This document shows, one piece after another, positions 35,288-45,016 of a stretch of DNA of 64,000 bases. The position numbers and the translations under genes are program-made. Position 1 is the stretch's first letter; every line of letters begins with the position of its first letter. This DNA is from Rahnella woolbedingensis (GTDB lineage: Bacteria; Pseudomonadota; Gammaproteobacteria; Enterobacterales; Enterobacteriaceae): the NCBI RefSeq assembly GCF_003602095.1, contig NZ_RAHH01000011.1:62001-126000 (forward strand). The letters are read 5' to 3'. Under the pieces are notes generated by a model. That model saw only the letters and a program-made list of their open reading frames with translations. It had not been told where the DNA came from and searched no databases.

Positions 35288-38200
35288 ATGTCACAGCCTG
35301 AACCACACCCCCTGCCGAAGTTTGAAGAAGAATATATCGCCAAATTACCGGCGCTGACGCTGATGACCCACATGGGCTGGACGTTTCTGTCGCCCGCTCA
35401 GGCGCTGGCGGCACGCGGCGGCAAGCTGGATCAGGTGGTATTGCGTGATGAACTGCACCGGATGCTGAAAACCCGCCGTTTTCATTACGCGGGGAAAGTG
35501 TATCCGCTGTCTGAAAAATCCATTGAAAATATTATTAGCGAAGTATGCAGCCCGGCCCTGAATGAAGGGTTGATGTCGGCTAATCAGCGGATGCACAACC
35601 ACTTGCTGTACGGCATAACGGTCACTGAGTTTGTTGATGGGCGTAAATCCAGCCAGACCGTTGAACTGGTCGACTGGAAAAATATCGCCAACAACAGCTT
35701 TCTGGTCACCGAAGAGTTTCGCGTGACCCGCACCGGCGGCATTGGCTCATCGCATTATGATTGCCGCAAACCGGATATCGTCGGTTTTGTGAATGGCATT
35801 CCGATGGTAGTGATCGAGGCTAAACGCCCGGTCAGCCAGGGCAAAAGAGGCCCGACTATCGAGGAAGGTATTTCCCAAAACCTGCGTAATCAGATGGACG
35901 ACGAAATTCCGCATCTGTTCGTCTACAGCCAGATTTTGCTCTCGATTAACGGCAGCGACGGGCGTTACGGTACCTGCGGCACGCCGCTGAAATTCTGGGG
36001 TGGCTGGCGCGAAGAAGATATTACCGACGCTGAAATGCTGGCGGTGAAGAACAAAAGACTGAACCCGCAGCAGGTTTCCGGCCTGTTCAGCCACCGTAAG
36101 CCGGAAGATTTACACTGGTATCAGAATCTGATTGCCGGCGGCCATCTGGCGGTGACGGGACAGGACCAGATGCTTATCAGCCTGCTGTTACCGGCGCGCT
36201 TATTGGAGATGGTTCGCCTGTACACGCTGTTCGACACAAAAGTGGGCCGGGTGATTGCCCGCTATCAACAGGTGTTTGGCATCAAACGGCTCACCGATCG
36301 TATCAAACTCAAAAATGCGCAGGGCGGTCGTGAAGGGGGCGTTATCTGGCATACCACCGGTTCGGGCAAATCCCTGACGATGGTACTGTTCAGCAAAGCG
36401 CTGTTGTTAGATGAATCACTGAAAGCCTGCCGTTTCATCGTCGTCACAGACCGCGTGGATCTGCAAAGCCAGCTCAGCAAAAGCTTCGTGTCGGGCGGCG
36501 AGCTGGCAGGCAAAAATGATTATAAGCATGCGATGGCCACGTCGGGCGCGCGTCTGGCGCAGCAAATCGGCCAGGGTAAACAGCGGATTATCTTCTCGCT
36601 GATCCAGAAATTTACCTCGGCAACCGAATTACCCGAGTGCCATAACGACGATGCCAATATCGTGGTGCTGATCGACGAAGGCCACCGCAGCCAGGGCGGT
36701 GAAAATCACATCCGCATGAAGCTGGCGCTGCCCAACGCGGCTTTCGTGGCCTTTACCGGCACGCCGCTGCTCAAAGACGATAAAACCACCAACAAATTCG
36801 GCCCGATTGTTCACGCCTATACCATGCAGCGCGCGGTGGAAGATAAAGCCGTCACGCCGCTGTTATATGAAGAGCGCCCGCCAGAACTGAACGTTAATCA
36901 GAAAGCCGTCGACAGCTGGTTTGATCGTATTACTGATGGTTTGAGCGACGCGCAGCGCGCCGACTTAAAACGTAAATATTCCCGCAAAGGCGCAGTGCAA
37001 AGCGCCGACGATCGTATTCATTTAATCGCGCTGGACGTCGCCAATCACTTCAGTAAACACATCACCGAGGGGCTAAAAGGTCAGTTGGCGTGTGACAGCA
37101 AACTGTCTGCCATCAAATATAAAAAGTACCTCGACGAAGCGGGCTTGTTTGAGTCCGCCGTGGTGATGAGCCCGCCGGATACCCGCGAAGGTAATACCAG
37201 TATTGATGAAGCAACCCAGCCGGAAGTGTCGAAATGGTGGAAAGATAACGTTGGCAGTGAGGATGAGCGGAAATATACCCAGAAACTGATTGGGCGTTTT
37301 GAGAAAGACGAAAAGTTGAAATTGCTGATCGTGGTCGACAAGTTGTTGACCGGTTTCGATGAGCCGCTTAATGCTGTGTTGTATATCGATAAATCCCTGA
37401 AAGGGCATAACCTCATTCAGGCCATTGCCCGCGTTAACCGACTGCATGATAAGAAGAAAGAAGGGTTGCTGATCGACTATCGCGGTGTACTGGCGGAGCT
37501 GGACACCACCATCGCCAAATATCAGGACCTGGCTTCGCGCACACAGGGCGGCTATGACATCAATGATCTCGACGGTCTTTATCATCAGATGAGCAGCGAA
37601 TATAAGCGCTTGCCGTTATTGCATAAAACGTTATGGGCAATCTTCGACGCGGTGCCGAATAAAAGCGATACCGAGCAGCTGCGTCAGGCTCTGGTACCTA
37701 AAATGGAGCAATGCAACGGCGAGTTTGTCGATATTCACCTGAAGGCACGTGAAGATTTCTACGAGGCACTGAGTGAGTTTGCCAGTTGCCTGAAAGTGGC
37801 ATTGCAATCGGCGACGTTCTTCGAAGACAACAGTTTTAGTGATGCCGACCGTAAAAGTTACAAAGAAACCGTCAGGCAGCTTTCGCAGTTACGCCAGCAA
37901 ATAAAAGCCGATGCCGGTGAAACGGTGAATTACGACGAATACGCCGAACAGGTGAAAAAACTGCTCGATAAACACGTGGTCGGCGTGCAAATCAAAGAGC
38001 CTGACGCCGTGTACGACGTGTCGAAAATGGGGCAGCAAAAGCCCAAAACACCACATCCGTCGTGGTCAGAAGATAAAACCCGCAACGAAACTGACATCAT
38101 TAAAACGCGTGTCACCAAAATGATTGAGCAGGAATTGCACGATGATCCTTATGCGCAGGAAGCATTCTCGGCTCTCCTACTAAAAACGATAGAGGAAGCG

Positions 38201-38608
38201 GAAAAACAGTTCGATCATCCTTCCAAGCAATATCTGCTTTATACCGAGTTTATGCAGGATGTTGAAAACCGCCGGTTGCAGGATATCCCCGATGCCTTCG
38301 GCAGTAATAAACATGCGCAGGCTTATTACGGCGTGTTCAAAAAAACTTTACCGCAGGTTTTTGCCGTGGCAGACCCGCAAGTCGAGAAGAAATGGACAGA
38401 ACTGGCCTTTGTCATTGATACCGCGGTCGAACGCGCAGTGACTGAAAACTCTATCAATACGCAAAATATTGAAGCGGAGATCCGCAAAAATCTGCTGACG
38501 ATGCTGTTTCATGAGTGCAGGGACGTCGGTGCGGGTATCGATCAAGTGAATAGGATTGTCGAAAGCGTGGTGCAAATCACCCGCGTCGGCCTGAATGGTG
38601 TGTCATAA
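35288..38608 (+). CDS. hsdR: Type I restriction endonuclease motor subunit HsdR
   Basis: HsdR provides ATP-driven DNA translocation and cleavage. The 1106-residue product has the nuclease motif PD(163)...E(177)AK(179), Walker A TTGSGKS (356-362), the DEAD-like motif IDEGHRS, motif III FTGTPL and the helicase motif VI segment QAIARVNR. The C-terminal helical region (about 900-1106) would contact HsdM. No frameshift or missing motif is seen, in contrast to hsdM. If HsdM is inactive, an active HsdR would be at risk of cutting unmodified DNA unless complex assembly also fails, so the state of the pair is worth knowing. Confidence 0.94.
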   Translation: MSQPEPHPLPKFEEEYIAKLPALTLMTHMGWTFLSPAQALAARGGKLDQVVLRDELHRMLKTRRFHYAGKVYPLSEKSIENIISEVCSPALNEGLMSANQRMHNHLLYGITVTEFVDGRKSSQTVELVDWKNIANNSFLVTEEFRVTRTGGIGSSHYDCRKPDIVGFVNGIPMVVIEAKRPVSQGKRGPTIEEGISQNLRNQMDDEIPHLFVYSQILLSINGSDGRYGTCGTPLKFWGGWREEDITDAEMLAVKNKRLNPQQVSGLFSHRKPEDLHWYQNLIAGGHLAVTGQDQMLISLLLPARLLEMVRLYTLFDTKVGRVIARYQQVFGIKRLTDRIKLKNAQGGREGGVIWHTTGSGKSLTMVLFSKALLLDESLKACRFIVVTDRVDLQSQLSKSFVSGGELAGKNDYKHAMATSGARLAQQIGQGKQRIIFSLIQKFTSATELPECHNDDANIVVLIDEGHRSQGGENHIRMKLALPNAAFVAFTGTPLLKDDKTTNKFGPIVHAYTMQRAVEDKAVTPLLYEERPPELNVNQKAVDSWFDRITDGLSDAQRADLKRKYSRKGAVQSADDRIHLIALDVANHFSKHITEGLKGQLACDSKLSAIKYKKYLDEAGLFESAVVMSPPDTREGNTSIDEATQPEVSKWWKDNVGSEDERKYTQKLIGRFEKDEKLKLLIVVDKLLTGFDEPLNAVLYIDKSLKGHNLIQAIARVNRLHDKKKEGLLIDYRGVLAELDTTIAKYQDLASRTQGGYDINDLDGLYHQMSSEYKRLPLLHKTLWAIFDAVPNKSDTEQLRQALVPKMEQCNGEFVDIHLKAREDFYEALSEFASCLKVALQSATFFEDNSFSDADRKSYKETVRQLSQLRQQIKADAGETVNYDEYAEQVKKLLDKHVVGVQIKEPDAVYDVSKMGQQKPKTPHPSWSEDKTRNETDIIKTRVTKMIEQELHDDPYAQEAFSALLLKTIEEAEKQFDHPSKQYLLYTEFMQDVENRRLQDIPDAFGSNKHAQAYYGVFKKTLPQVFAVADPQVEKKWTELAFVIDTAVERAVTENSINTQNIEAEIRKNLLTMLFHECRDVGAGIDQVNRIVESVVQITRVGLNGVS

Positions 38609-38615
38609 GGCAAAT

Positions 38616-39389
38616 ATGAGCGTACGCATCGCGATTTCCCGCCCGAGAAAATACTCTCCCACTCTCTGTTTTCACTATGGCGATGAGCGGATCTGTTTTG
38701 AAATCAGCGCCCGACGCAGTGTGAAAAGCAAGGTGCTGATCAAAGTACACCCGGATTGCAGGGTGCAGGTCGCCGCGCCTGAAAACAGTTCCGATGAAGA
38801 CGTGCTCGGTGCGGTGAAAAAACGCGGACGCTGGATCTGGCAACAATTGCGGGATTTCCGCGCGCAGCAGCAACATATTACCGAACGACAGTACATCAGC
38901 GGTGAAAGCCACTTTTACCTCGGCAAACAGTACATGCTGAAAGTGCTGGTGGAGCCACAGGAAAAGCAACGGGTTAAAATGCTGCGCGGCAGGCTGGAAA
39001 TTACCGTGCGGGAAAGGAACCCGGAGCGTATCCGCGTATTGCTCAATGAATGGTACAGAGATCGCGCTAAAGAGGTTTTCGCCAGACGGCTGGAAGAAAT
39101 GCTCGGGCAGGCATTGTGGGTCAGTGAACGGCCACCATTACGGGTGCAAACCATGCAAACGCAGTGGGGAAGCTGTTCGCCGCAGGGGCGCATCACGCTG
39201 AACCCACATCTGGTCAAAGCGCCGCGTGAAAGTATCGATTACGTGATTTTGCACGAGCTTTGTCATCTGGCAGAACACAATCACAGCGAGCAGTTTTACC
39301 GCCTGATGAAGCAGGTGATGCCGCACTGGGAGAAGGTGAAAACGCACCTGGATGGTATGGCGGCCGCATTACTGAATGGCAGTCATTAG
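38616..39389 (+). CDS. YgjP-like (M48/SprT-type) zinc metallopeptidase
   Basis: This 257-residue protein has the zinc-peptidase motif HELCH (His213, Glu214, His217) followed by EHNHSEQF, and the upstream family segment WGSCSPQGRITLN, as in the YgjP-like metallopeptidase domain (DUF45). The ATG at 38616 was chosen for the AAGG site upstream; an ATG at 38595 overlaps hsdR. Such genes are often found immediately after type I restriction genes, and it is probably part of the operon (7-bp gap). Its substrate is unknown; it may process a subunit or act on DNA-bound proteins (inference). All zinc-site residues are present. Confidence 0.87.
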   Translation: MSVRIAISRPRKYSPTLCFHYGDERICFEISARRSVKSKVLIKVHPDCRVQVAAPENSSDEDVLGAVKKRGRWIWQQLRDFRAQQQHITERQYISGESHFYLGKQYMLKVLVEPQEKQRVKMLRGRLEITVRERNPERIRVLLNEWYRDRAKEVFARRLEEMLGQALWVSERPPLRVQTMQTQWGSCSPQGRITLNPHLVKAPRESIDYVILHELCHLAEHNHSEQFYRLMKQVMPHWEKVKTHLDGMAAALLNGSH

Positions 39390-39418
39390 AATGTTTATAA
39401 ACGGGAAGGAGCAAGTAA

Positions 39419-40798
39419 ATGGAAAAAGAAAATCAGTTAGTAAAAAATCTTGCCTCGCTCAATTGCCAGGTTTTAGCCGATTTTATTGCCTCGTTATATG
39501 GTGAAGATGATTTTTTGGACTCAAGAATAGAACGTCTGGTATTGAGTAGTGACAGTGATGCATTAGCGAAATTGCTAAAAAAAGAGATAGCCTCACTAAA
39601 GCGAAGTAAAAGTTATATTGATTATTATGAGTCATCAGGTTTTGCCCATGAAATTAATGAAATAAGCATGGGAATTGAGAATGACGTATTGCCGGTGTTA
39701 CCTGATCAGGCTTTTAAGCTCGTTGATGGCTTACTGAATACGGCTGGACATAGCCTGGAGCGATGCGATGATTCTGATGGGTATATTGGTGATGTTTACA
39801 GAAAGATATGTTTGTTGTGGTTAAAAGCAGCCAGTTTGAGTTCTGCACCCAGATCAGGCTGGGTGCAGACTGTCAGAAAACTGGCAGATAATAATGATTA
39901 TGGTGTGCTTGATTTGTTATTGCCTAATGCTGATATTTTGCTTTCAGAAGATGAGTTATCCCAGTTAGCGGCTTATTATGAAGAGGGATTGCGTACTTCA
40001 TTGGAAAAAAAGGAAAAGGACGAGTTTGGTACGAATCACTGGTCGGTTAATCTTCATGGCATCGCTGAAGCATTAAAAGATCCCGAGATGTACCAACGGT
40101 GTACGCTGCTGGTCAGTCCCTCCCCCAATTACCTGCAGATAGCCGATATGGTAGGATTCTTCATGCGCTGCGAGGAATATGTTCTGGCCATAAAATGGCT
40201 GGAAAATGAGTGGAAAAACACCGGGTGGGATAAGCCCAATGCACAACGACTATCTCTACTGGAAGAGTGTTATTTGGCTTTAAATCAGCATGAGAAACGC
40301 CGGGAGACATTAATCTTACTGTTAGATATCAGCCCGACATATCATAATCTTCAGAAGACGCTTCCGCTGGTTTCTGCCGGTGAGGCTCAGCAGTTACGTG
40401 TGAATTTTATTGCCTCGGTACTAAAACAATCTGATATTTATGAGAAATTATCGCCGTTACTGCAACTTGAGGAATATGCTTTGGCAGAGAGTGTGGCGCT
40501 GGCTGAATTTGAAACGTTGCAGGCCTGTAGTTACACGACATTATTGTCTTTACTTAAAATTTCTCCTGACGATTTATCTCTGGTTCGTATTATTCTGTTG
40601 CGCTGTCTGCTCGGGGATATTTTGCATCGGGCTAAAACGCAGGCTTATCATCACGCCGCCGACTATCTTAAAGAATTAGACCAGTTGGATAAGAGGGTGA
40701 CATCCTACAAAGCGTTGCCAAACCATGCAGATTATATGTTGAAGGTTAAAGAGAAACATGGGCGTAAGTACAGTTTTTGGTCGAAATACAATACCTAA
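39419..40798 (+). CDS. Unknown protein, DUF6880-like, 3' end of the restriction island
   Basis: I recognise this 459-residue protein only by family resemblance. The segment LLKKEIASLKRSKSYIDYYESSGFAHEIN (about residues 51-80, given by positions rather than as one motif) matches the DUF6880 signature of a basic stretch followed by a Tyr-Asp-Tyr motif; the remainder is predicted to be mostly helical. No signal peptide, membrane helix or catalytic motif is visible. The gene is AT-richer than its chromosomal neighbours, which suggests transfer together with the upstream restriction genes. A GGAAGGAG site precedes the ATG and the gap to the metallopeptidase gene is 29 bp, so co-transcription is likely. 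It converges on qnr. It may be a defence accessory, but I have no direct evidence of function. Confidence 0.6.
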   Translation: MEKENQLVKNLASLNCQVLADFIASLYGEDDFLDSRIERLVLSSDSDALAKLLKKEIASLKRSKSYIDYYESSGFAHEINEISMGIENDVLPVLPDQAFKLVDGLLNTAGHSLERCDDSDGYIGDVYRKICLLWLKAASLSSAPRSGWVQTVRKLADNNDYGVLDLLLPNADILLSEDELSQLAAYYEEGLRTSLEKKEKDEFGTNHWSVNLHGIAEALKDPEMYQRCTLLVSPSPNYLQIADMVGFFMRCEEYVLAIKWLENEWKNTGWDKPNAQRLSLLEECYLALNQHEKRRETLILLLDISPTYHNLQKTLPLVSAGEAQQLRVNFIASVLKQSDIYEKLSPLLQLEEYALAESVALAEFETLQACSYTTLLSLLKISPDDLSLVRIILLRCLLGDILHRAKTQAYHHAADYLKELDQLDKRVTSYKALPNHADYMLKVKEKHGRKYSFWSKYNT

Positions 40799-40803
40799 TC
40801 ATA

Positions 40804-41460
40804 TTACTTCGAATGAATCACAATCATCCCCAGTTTTTCCAGCAAATGACTTTGTTGCCAGTCGTCAATTTTCACGCCATCAAGATCGACCTTACGGATA
40901 TTCAGCTCGCCCAGATCTGAGTTCGTCAGGTCGCAATGGGTGATGTTGACGTTATTCCAGTCGAATTCGGTGAATTCGCCGCCGGAAAGGTCGGAGCCGC
41001 TGAAGTTTGCGCCCTGCACATTCGCGCCGGTCCAGCGGTTTTCCCACAGCTCGCATTTCTCCAGAATGACTTTGCTGAAGTTGGCGTAGCTGAAGTTATT
41101 TTTGGTCATGAACGCGCTGCAAAACCAGGTGCGTGAGGTGATCATATTCATAAAACTCGCGCCGCTGAAATCTGCGCCAGTGGCTTTGCATTCGCGGATT
41201 TCACAGCCCAGCGCCTGAGCGTTTTTGAAATCCGCCATTGTCAGGTCGCAACGTTTGAAGCTGGCATCCTGCAATTTTGTATGCTGGAAAGAGCAGCCTT
41301 TTTGTTCTTCATCATCGTAAAACAGACAATCGACGAACGCCGTTTCTGACAGATCGGCGCTGTCGAAACGGCAGCGATAAAAGCGACAGTTCTCCAGCGT
41401 TTCACCGGTAAATTGCTTCATGCTAAAACGCTGGTCGCGGAAAGTCTGGTCTTTGATCAT
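40804..41460 (-). CDS. qnr: Qnr-type pentapeptide-repeat protein
   Basis: Qnr proteins bind DNA gyrase and topoisomerase IV and reduce quinolone action. The 218-residue product is made of pentapeptide repeats A(D/N)LxX (for example GADFSGASF, YANFSKVIL, GANFSGSDLSGGEF) forming a right-handed beta-helix. The QnrB-like features are present: SFMNMITSRTWFCSAF, ILEKCELWENRWTGA and the C-terminal helix with LLEKLGMIVI. Length equals that of known Qnr (about 214-218). No LexA box (CTG-N10-CAG), which controls qnrB and qnrD, was seen upstream. No mobile element lies next to it, so it is probably a chromosomal Qnr, which may or may not lower susceptibility. Confidence 0.9.
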   Translation of the reverse strand: MIKDQTFRDQRFSMKQFTGETLENCRFYRCRFDSADLSETAFVDCLFYDDEEQKGCSFQHTKLQDASFKRCDLTMADFKNAQALGCEIRECKATGADFSGASFMNMITSRTWFCSAFMTKNNFSYANFSKVILEKCELWENRWTGANVQGANFSGSDLSGGEFTEFDWNNVNITHCDLTNSDLGELNIRKVDLDGVKIDDWQQSHLLEKLGMIVIHSK

Positions 41461-41647
41461 CGGATCCTCTGTCGTCTTTTATGCCTTACTAAGACCGGTA
41501 TCCTGACAGAAAAATTTTATCGAAAATATGGAATACGCCTCGTAATAACACGATTTACCTACGTTTGCCTTTTGCCGGATCGGTAAGTGAGGTCTATTCT
41601 CAATGACTTAACGGAGCACTTCTCTCACTCAGATAAGGAAGACTGAA

Positions 41648-43792
41648 ATGCGTTTGTCATCTCTCTTTTTGGCAACCAGCCTGGCACTCAGCCAGTTTGC
41701 AGGGGCTGCACAGCCCGCCACGCAGGAGCATGCTATGAATCACGCCATCAATGCAGATAACCCATTTCTGAAACCCAGCCCCCTGGAATATCAGGCACCG
41801 CAATTTAATCTTTATAAAGACAGCGATTACGAGCCCGCTATTCTCGAAGGTATCCGCCAGAAGCTGGCGGAAGTCGATAAAATTGCCAGCGACAGCACGC
41901 CGCCAACTTTTGAAAATACCTATGTGGCGCTGGAAAAATCCGGCGTCATGCTGCAGCGCGTACAGAACGTTTTTGGTGCGATGACCGGTGCGAATACTGA
42001 CGATACGTTGCAAAAAATCGATGAAGACACCTCGCCAAAACTGGCCGCGATGGACGACAGTATTCATCTCAACAGCAAGCTGTTCGCGCGCCTGAAAGCG
42101 GTGTATGACCAGCGTGGCAGCCTGAAAATCTCCCCGGAATCGCAACGCCTGATTGAAGTGACGTTTAAGGATTTCGAACTGGCAGGTGCCAATCTTTCTG
42201 ATGCAGATAAAGACAAACTCAAGGCGCTGAATCAGCAGGCTGCAACGCTCAGCACCCAGTTCACCAACAAATTACTGGCCGCGACCAAAGCGGGCGGGCT
42301 GACGGTGAAAGATAAAGCACAACTTTCCGGGCTAAGCGATGCCGAATTGTCGGCAGCCGCGCAGGCTGCAAAAGACCGCAAGCTGGATAACGCCTGGCTT
42401 CTGGTTCTGCAAAACACCACTCAGCAACCGTTGTTACAGTCGCTGGACGACCGCGATACGCGCAAGGCGCTGTATGAAGCTTCTGTTAATCGCGCCGAAA
42501 AGGGGGATGCCAATGACACCCGTGAGCTGATTGCGAAGCTGGCCAAAGTCCGCGCTGAGCAGGCTCAGGTGCTGGGTTTCCCGAGCTATGCGGCGTGGAA
42601 GCTGGAAGACCAGATGGCGAAAACGCCGCAGGCCGCGCTGGATTTTATGCACAAAATTGTGCCCGCAGCGACCGCCCGCGCACAGCGTGAGGCCGCCGAT
42701 ATTCAGGCGGAAATCGATAAACAGAAAGGCGGCTTCAAAGTGGCGGCCTGGGACTGGCAGCATTACGCCCAGCAGGTGCGCAAAGAGAAATACGATCTCG
42801 ATGACGCGCAGATCAAACCCTATTTCGAGCTGAACAATGTGCTGGAAAACGGCGTGTTTTATGCCGCTAACCTGCTGTACGGAATCACCTTTAAAGAACG
42901 TAAAGACCTGCCGGTCTATAACCCCGATGTGCGGGTTTTTGAAGTGTTCGATAAAGACGGTAAATCGATGGCACTGTTCTACGCCGATTATTATCAGCGC
43001 GATAATAAAGGCGGCGGCGCGTGGATGAGTAACTATGTCGATCAGTCGAAACTGCTGGGCAATAAGCCAGTGATTTACAACGTGGCAAACTTCCAGAAAC
43101 CGGCTGCGGGGCAACCGGCTTTGCTGTCGTGGGATGACGTGATCACGATGTTCCATGAGTTCGGCCACACCCTGCACGGGCTGTTCGCCAGTCAGGAATA
43201 CCCGAGCCTTTCCGGCACCGCGACGCCGCGTGATTTTGTCGAATTCCCGTCACAGTTCAACGAGCACTGGGCGAGTGACCCGAAAGTGTTTACTCACTTC
43301 GCCAAACATTATCAAACCGGTGAAGTGATGCCGCAGGCATTGCAGGACAAAATCGAGAAGGCCAGTAAGTTTAATAAAGGTTATGACATGACCGAGTTGC
43401 TGGCCGCGGCGCTGCTCGATATGCACTGGCACAGCCTGAGTGCGAGCGATCCGCAGCAGGATGTTGATAAGTTCGAAGCCGAATCGCTTGCGAAGGACAA
43501 CGTGAATCTGGCTTACGTTCCGCCGCGTTACCGTTCCAGCTATTTCCAGCACATCTGGGGTAACGGCTATGCGGCCGGTTATTACGCCTATCTGTGGACA
43601 GAAATGCTGGCTGATGACGCCTTTGCGGGCATCACTGAACAGGGCGGGCTGACGCGGGAAAATGGTCAGAAATTCCGGGATGAGATCCTCTCACGCGGTA
43701 ACAGCGAAGACCTCGAAAAGCTTTATGAAACCTGGCGCGGCAAAGCGCCGTCGATAGAGCCGATGCTGAAAAATCGCGGTCTGGAAGAGTAA
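41648..43792 (+). CDS. dcp: Dipeptidyl carboxypeptidase Dcp (peptidase M3)
   Basis: Dcp removes C-terminal dipeptides from peptides; it is a zinc peptidase of family M3. The 714-residue product has the HEFGH motif (His503, Glu504, His507) in TMFHEFGHTLHG with the third ligand Glu in VEFPSQFNEHW. A signal peptide (residues 1-22, ending AGAAQP) points to the periplasm; E. coli Dcp (681 residues) lacks such an extension. AAGGAAGACTGAA precedes the ATG. The gene is single, with a strong hairpin downstream. The neighbouring qnr and ada genes do not suggest a shared role. Confidence 0.93.
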   Translation: MRLSSLFLATSLALSQFAGAAQPATQEHAMNHAINADNPFLKPSPLEYQAPQFNLYKDSDYEPAILEGIRQKLAEVDKIASDSTPPTFENTYVALEKSGVMLQRVQNVFGAMTGANTDDTLQKIDEDTSPKLAAMDDSIHLNSKLFARLKAVYDQRGSLKISPESQRLIEVTFKDFELAGANLSDADKDKLKALNQQAATLSTQFTNKLLAATKAGGLTVKDKAQLSGLSDAELSAAAQAAKDRKLDNAWLLVLQNTTQQPLLQSLDDRDTRKALYEASVNRAEKGDANDTRELIAKLAKVRAEQAQVLGFPSYAAWKLEDQMAKTPQAALDFMHKIVPAATARAQREAADIQAEIDKQKGGFKVAAWDWQHYAQQVRKEKYDLDDAQIKPYFELNNVLENGVFYAANLLYGITFKERKDLPVYNPDVRVFEVFDKDGKSMALFYADYYQRDNKGGGAWMSNYVDQSKLLGNKPVIYNVANFQKPAAGQPALLSWDDVITMFHEFGHTLHGLFASQEYPSLSGTATPRDFVEFPSQFNEHWASDPKVFTHFAKHYQTGEVMPQALQDKIEKASKFNKGYDMTELLAAALLDMHWHSLSASDPQQDVDKFEAESLAKDNVNLAYVPPRYRSSYFQHIWGNGYAAGYYAYLWTEMLADDAFAGITEQGGLTRENGQKFRDEILSRGNSEDLEKLYETWRGKAPSIEPMLKNRGLEE

Positions 43793-43798
43793 AAATGG

Positions 43799-43830
43799 CC
43801 GTGCCCGGTATTGCGCCGGGCACGGATTTT
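43799..43830 (+). terminator. Rho-independent terminator after dcp
   Basis: CCGTGCCCGG (43799-43808), CCGGGCACGG (43816-43825) and a following TTTTCTT tract form a stable hairpin 7 bp after the dcp stop codon. The arm resembles the hairpin between yhjE and cdh (7123-7152). Confidence 0.88.
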
Positions 43831-43943
43831 CTTGCCGGAAAGCGTTAATAGAAATAGTTAAAATCAACGCCCGAAAAACGTCGCTACTCCCGCTCAGATT
43901 CCCCTATGCTTTTCCTCAATGTTTCCAGTCTGCGAGTTAAATC

Positions 43944-45002
43944 ATGCTCTTCGATTTGCCTGACGATGATGTTCTCTATGCTGCGCTGATTGCCCGTGAT
44001 CCGGCCTATGACGGCTTTGCCTTTGTCGGCGTGAAAAGCACCGGGATTTTCTGCCGGCTGACCTGTCCGGCGCGCAAGCCCAAACGTGAGAACTCGGTGT
44101 TTTATCCGTCGATGGTCAGCGCGATGGAAGCCGGATTCCGGCCTTGCAAACGCTGCCGTCCGCTGATGCAGGGCGGAGAAAAAGACCCGCTGGTGCTGAA
44201 ATTACTGGCTGCACTGGAAAATGAACCGGACAAAAAATGGAGTGAAGGTGATGTGCAGGCGCTGAACGTCGACCCTTCGACGGTCCGCCGGGCTTTTAAG
44301 CGGCAGTTTGGCATCACTTTTCTGGAAATGGCGCGCCTGCGCAGGGTCGGGAAAGGTGTCGATGCGCTGGCCGGAGGGGAGCCGGTTATTGATGCTCAGC
44401 TGGATGCCAGCTTTGAATCTGGCAGCGGATTTCGTGCGGCCATCACCCGGCAAATCGGGCTCAATCCCAGTCAGGCCAGAAAGCATCAGTTTCTCAAAGC
44501 GGACTGGCTGGATACGCCGATCGGTTCGATGCTGGCGATTGCCAGCCGCGACGCGCTGTATCTGCTGGAGTTTATTGACCGTCCGGCGCTGCCCAACGAA
44601 ATTGAGCGGCTGAAAAAGCTGACGTCATCAGAAATTATTTTTGGTCGCAACCCGCTGATTGAACAAGTCGGACAGGAACTGGCTGCCTATTTTGCGGAAG
44701 GAAAACAGTCGTTCGTCACGCCGCTGGCGGAGTTCGGTTCATTGTTTACCCGTAAAGTGTGGGATGCGCTCAGAGCCATTCCGGCAGGCGAATTGCGCAG
44801 TTATTCCGCGCTGGCAGCGGATATCGGGCAGGCAACGGCCTCACGCGCCGTCGCCCGGGCGAATGGCGCTAACCAGATTTCTATCCTGATCCCTTGTCAT
44901 CGCGTAATCGGTGCCGATGGTTCGCTGACCGGTTATGGCGGTGGATTATGGCGCAAGCGGTGGCTGATTGAACACGAACGAAGAATGGCGCTGAGCCGCT
45001 AA
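43944..45002 (+). CDS. ada: Ada-type DNA alkylation repair and regulatory protein
   Basis: The 352-residue protein has the three Ada modules in order: an N-terminal zinc domain with the four Cys ligands Cys37, Cys41, Cys68, Cys71 (GIFCRLTCPARKP and RPCKRCRP), a degenerate AraC-type helix-turn-helix segment (about 95-170) and an O6-methylguanine-DNA methyltransferase domain with the acceptor Cys318 in LIPCHRV. Ada repairs methylphosphotriesters and O6-methylguanine and, once methylated, activates the alkylation response in E. coli. It is followed within 14 bp by a PEP-mutase-family gene, so the two are likely one operon. No ada-box was assigned. Identity to E. coli Ada is clear but modest, so the regulatory range is unknown. 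Confidence 0.88.
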   Translation: MLFDLPDDDVLYAALIARDPAYDGFAFVGVKSTGIFCRLTCPARKPKRENSVFYPSMVSAMEAGFRPCKRCRPLMQGGEKDPLVLKLLAALENEPDKKWSEGDVQALNVDPSTVRRAFKRQFGITFLEMARLRRVGKGVDALAGGEPVIDAQLDASFESGSGFRAAITRQIGLNPSQARKHQFLKADWLDTPIGSMLAIASRDALYLLEFIDRPALPNEIERLKKLTSSEIIFGRNPLIEQVGQELAAYFAEGKQSFVTPLAEFGSLFTRKVWDALRAIPAGELRSYSALAADIGQATASRAVARANGANQISILIPCHRVIGADGSLTGYGGGLWRKRWLIEHERRMALSR

Positions 45003-45016
45003 ACGAGGAGCAGGGT

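Noticed and set aside
41461-41520. LexA box upstream of qnr
   Set aside because: No CTG-N10-CAG was found in the qnr upstream region, unlike plasmid qnrB and qnrD.
42434-43177. 247-codon frame antisense to dcp
   Set aside because: Mirrors codon bias of dcp; no domain recognised.
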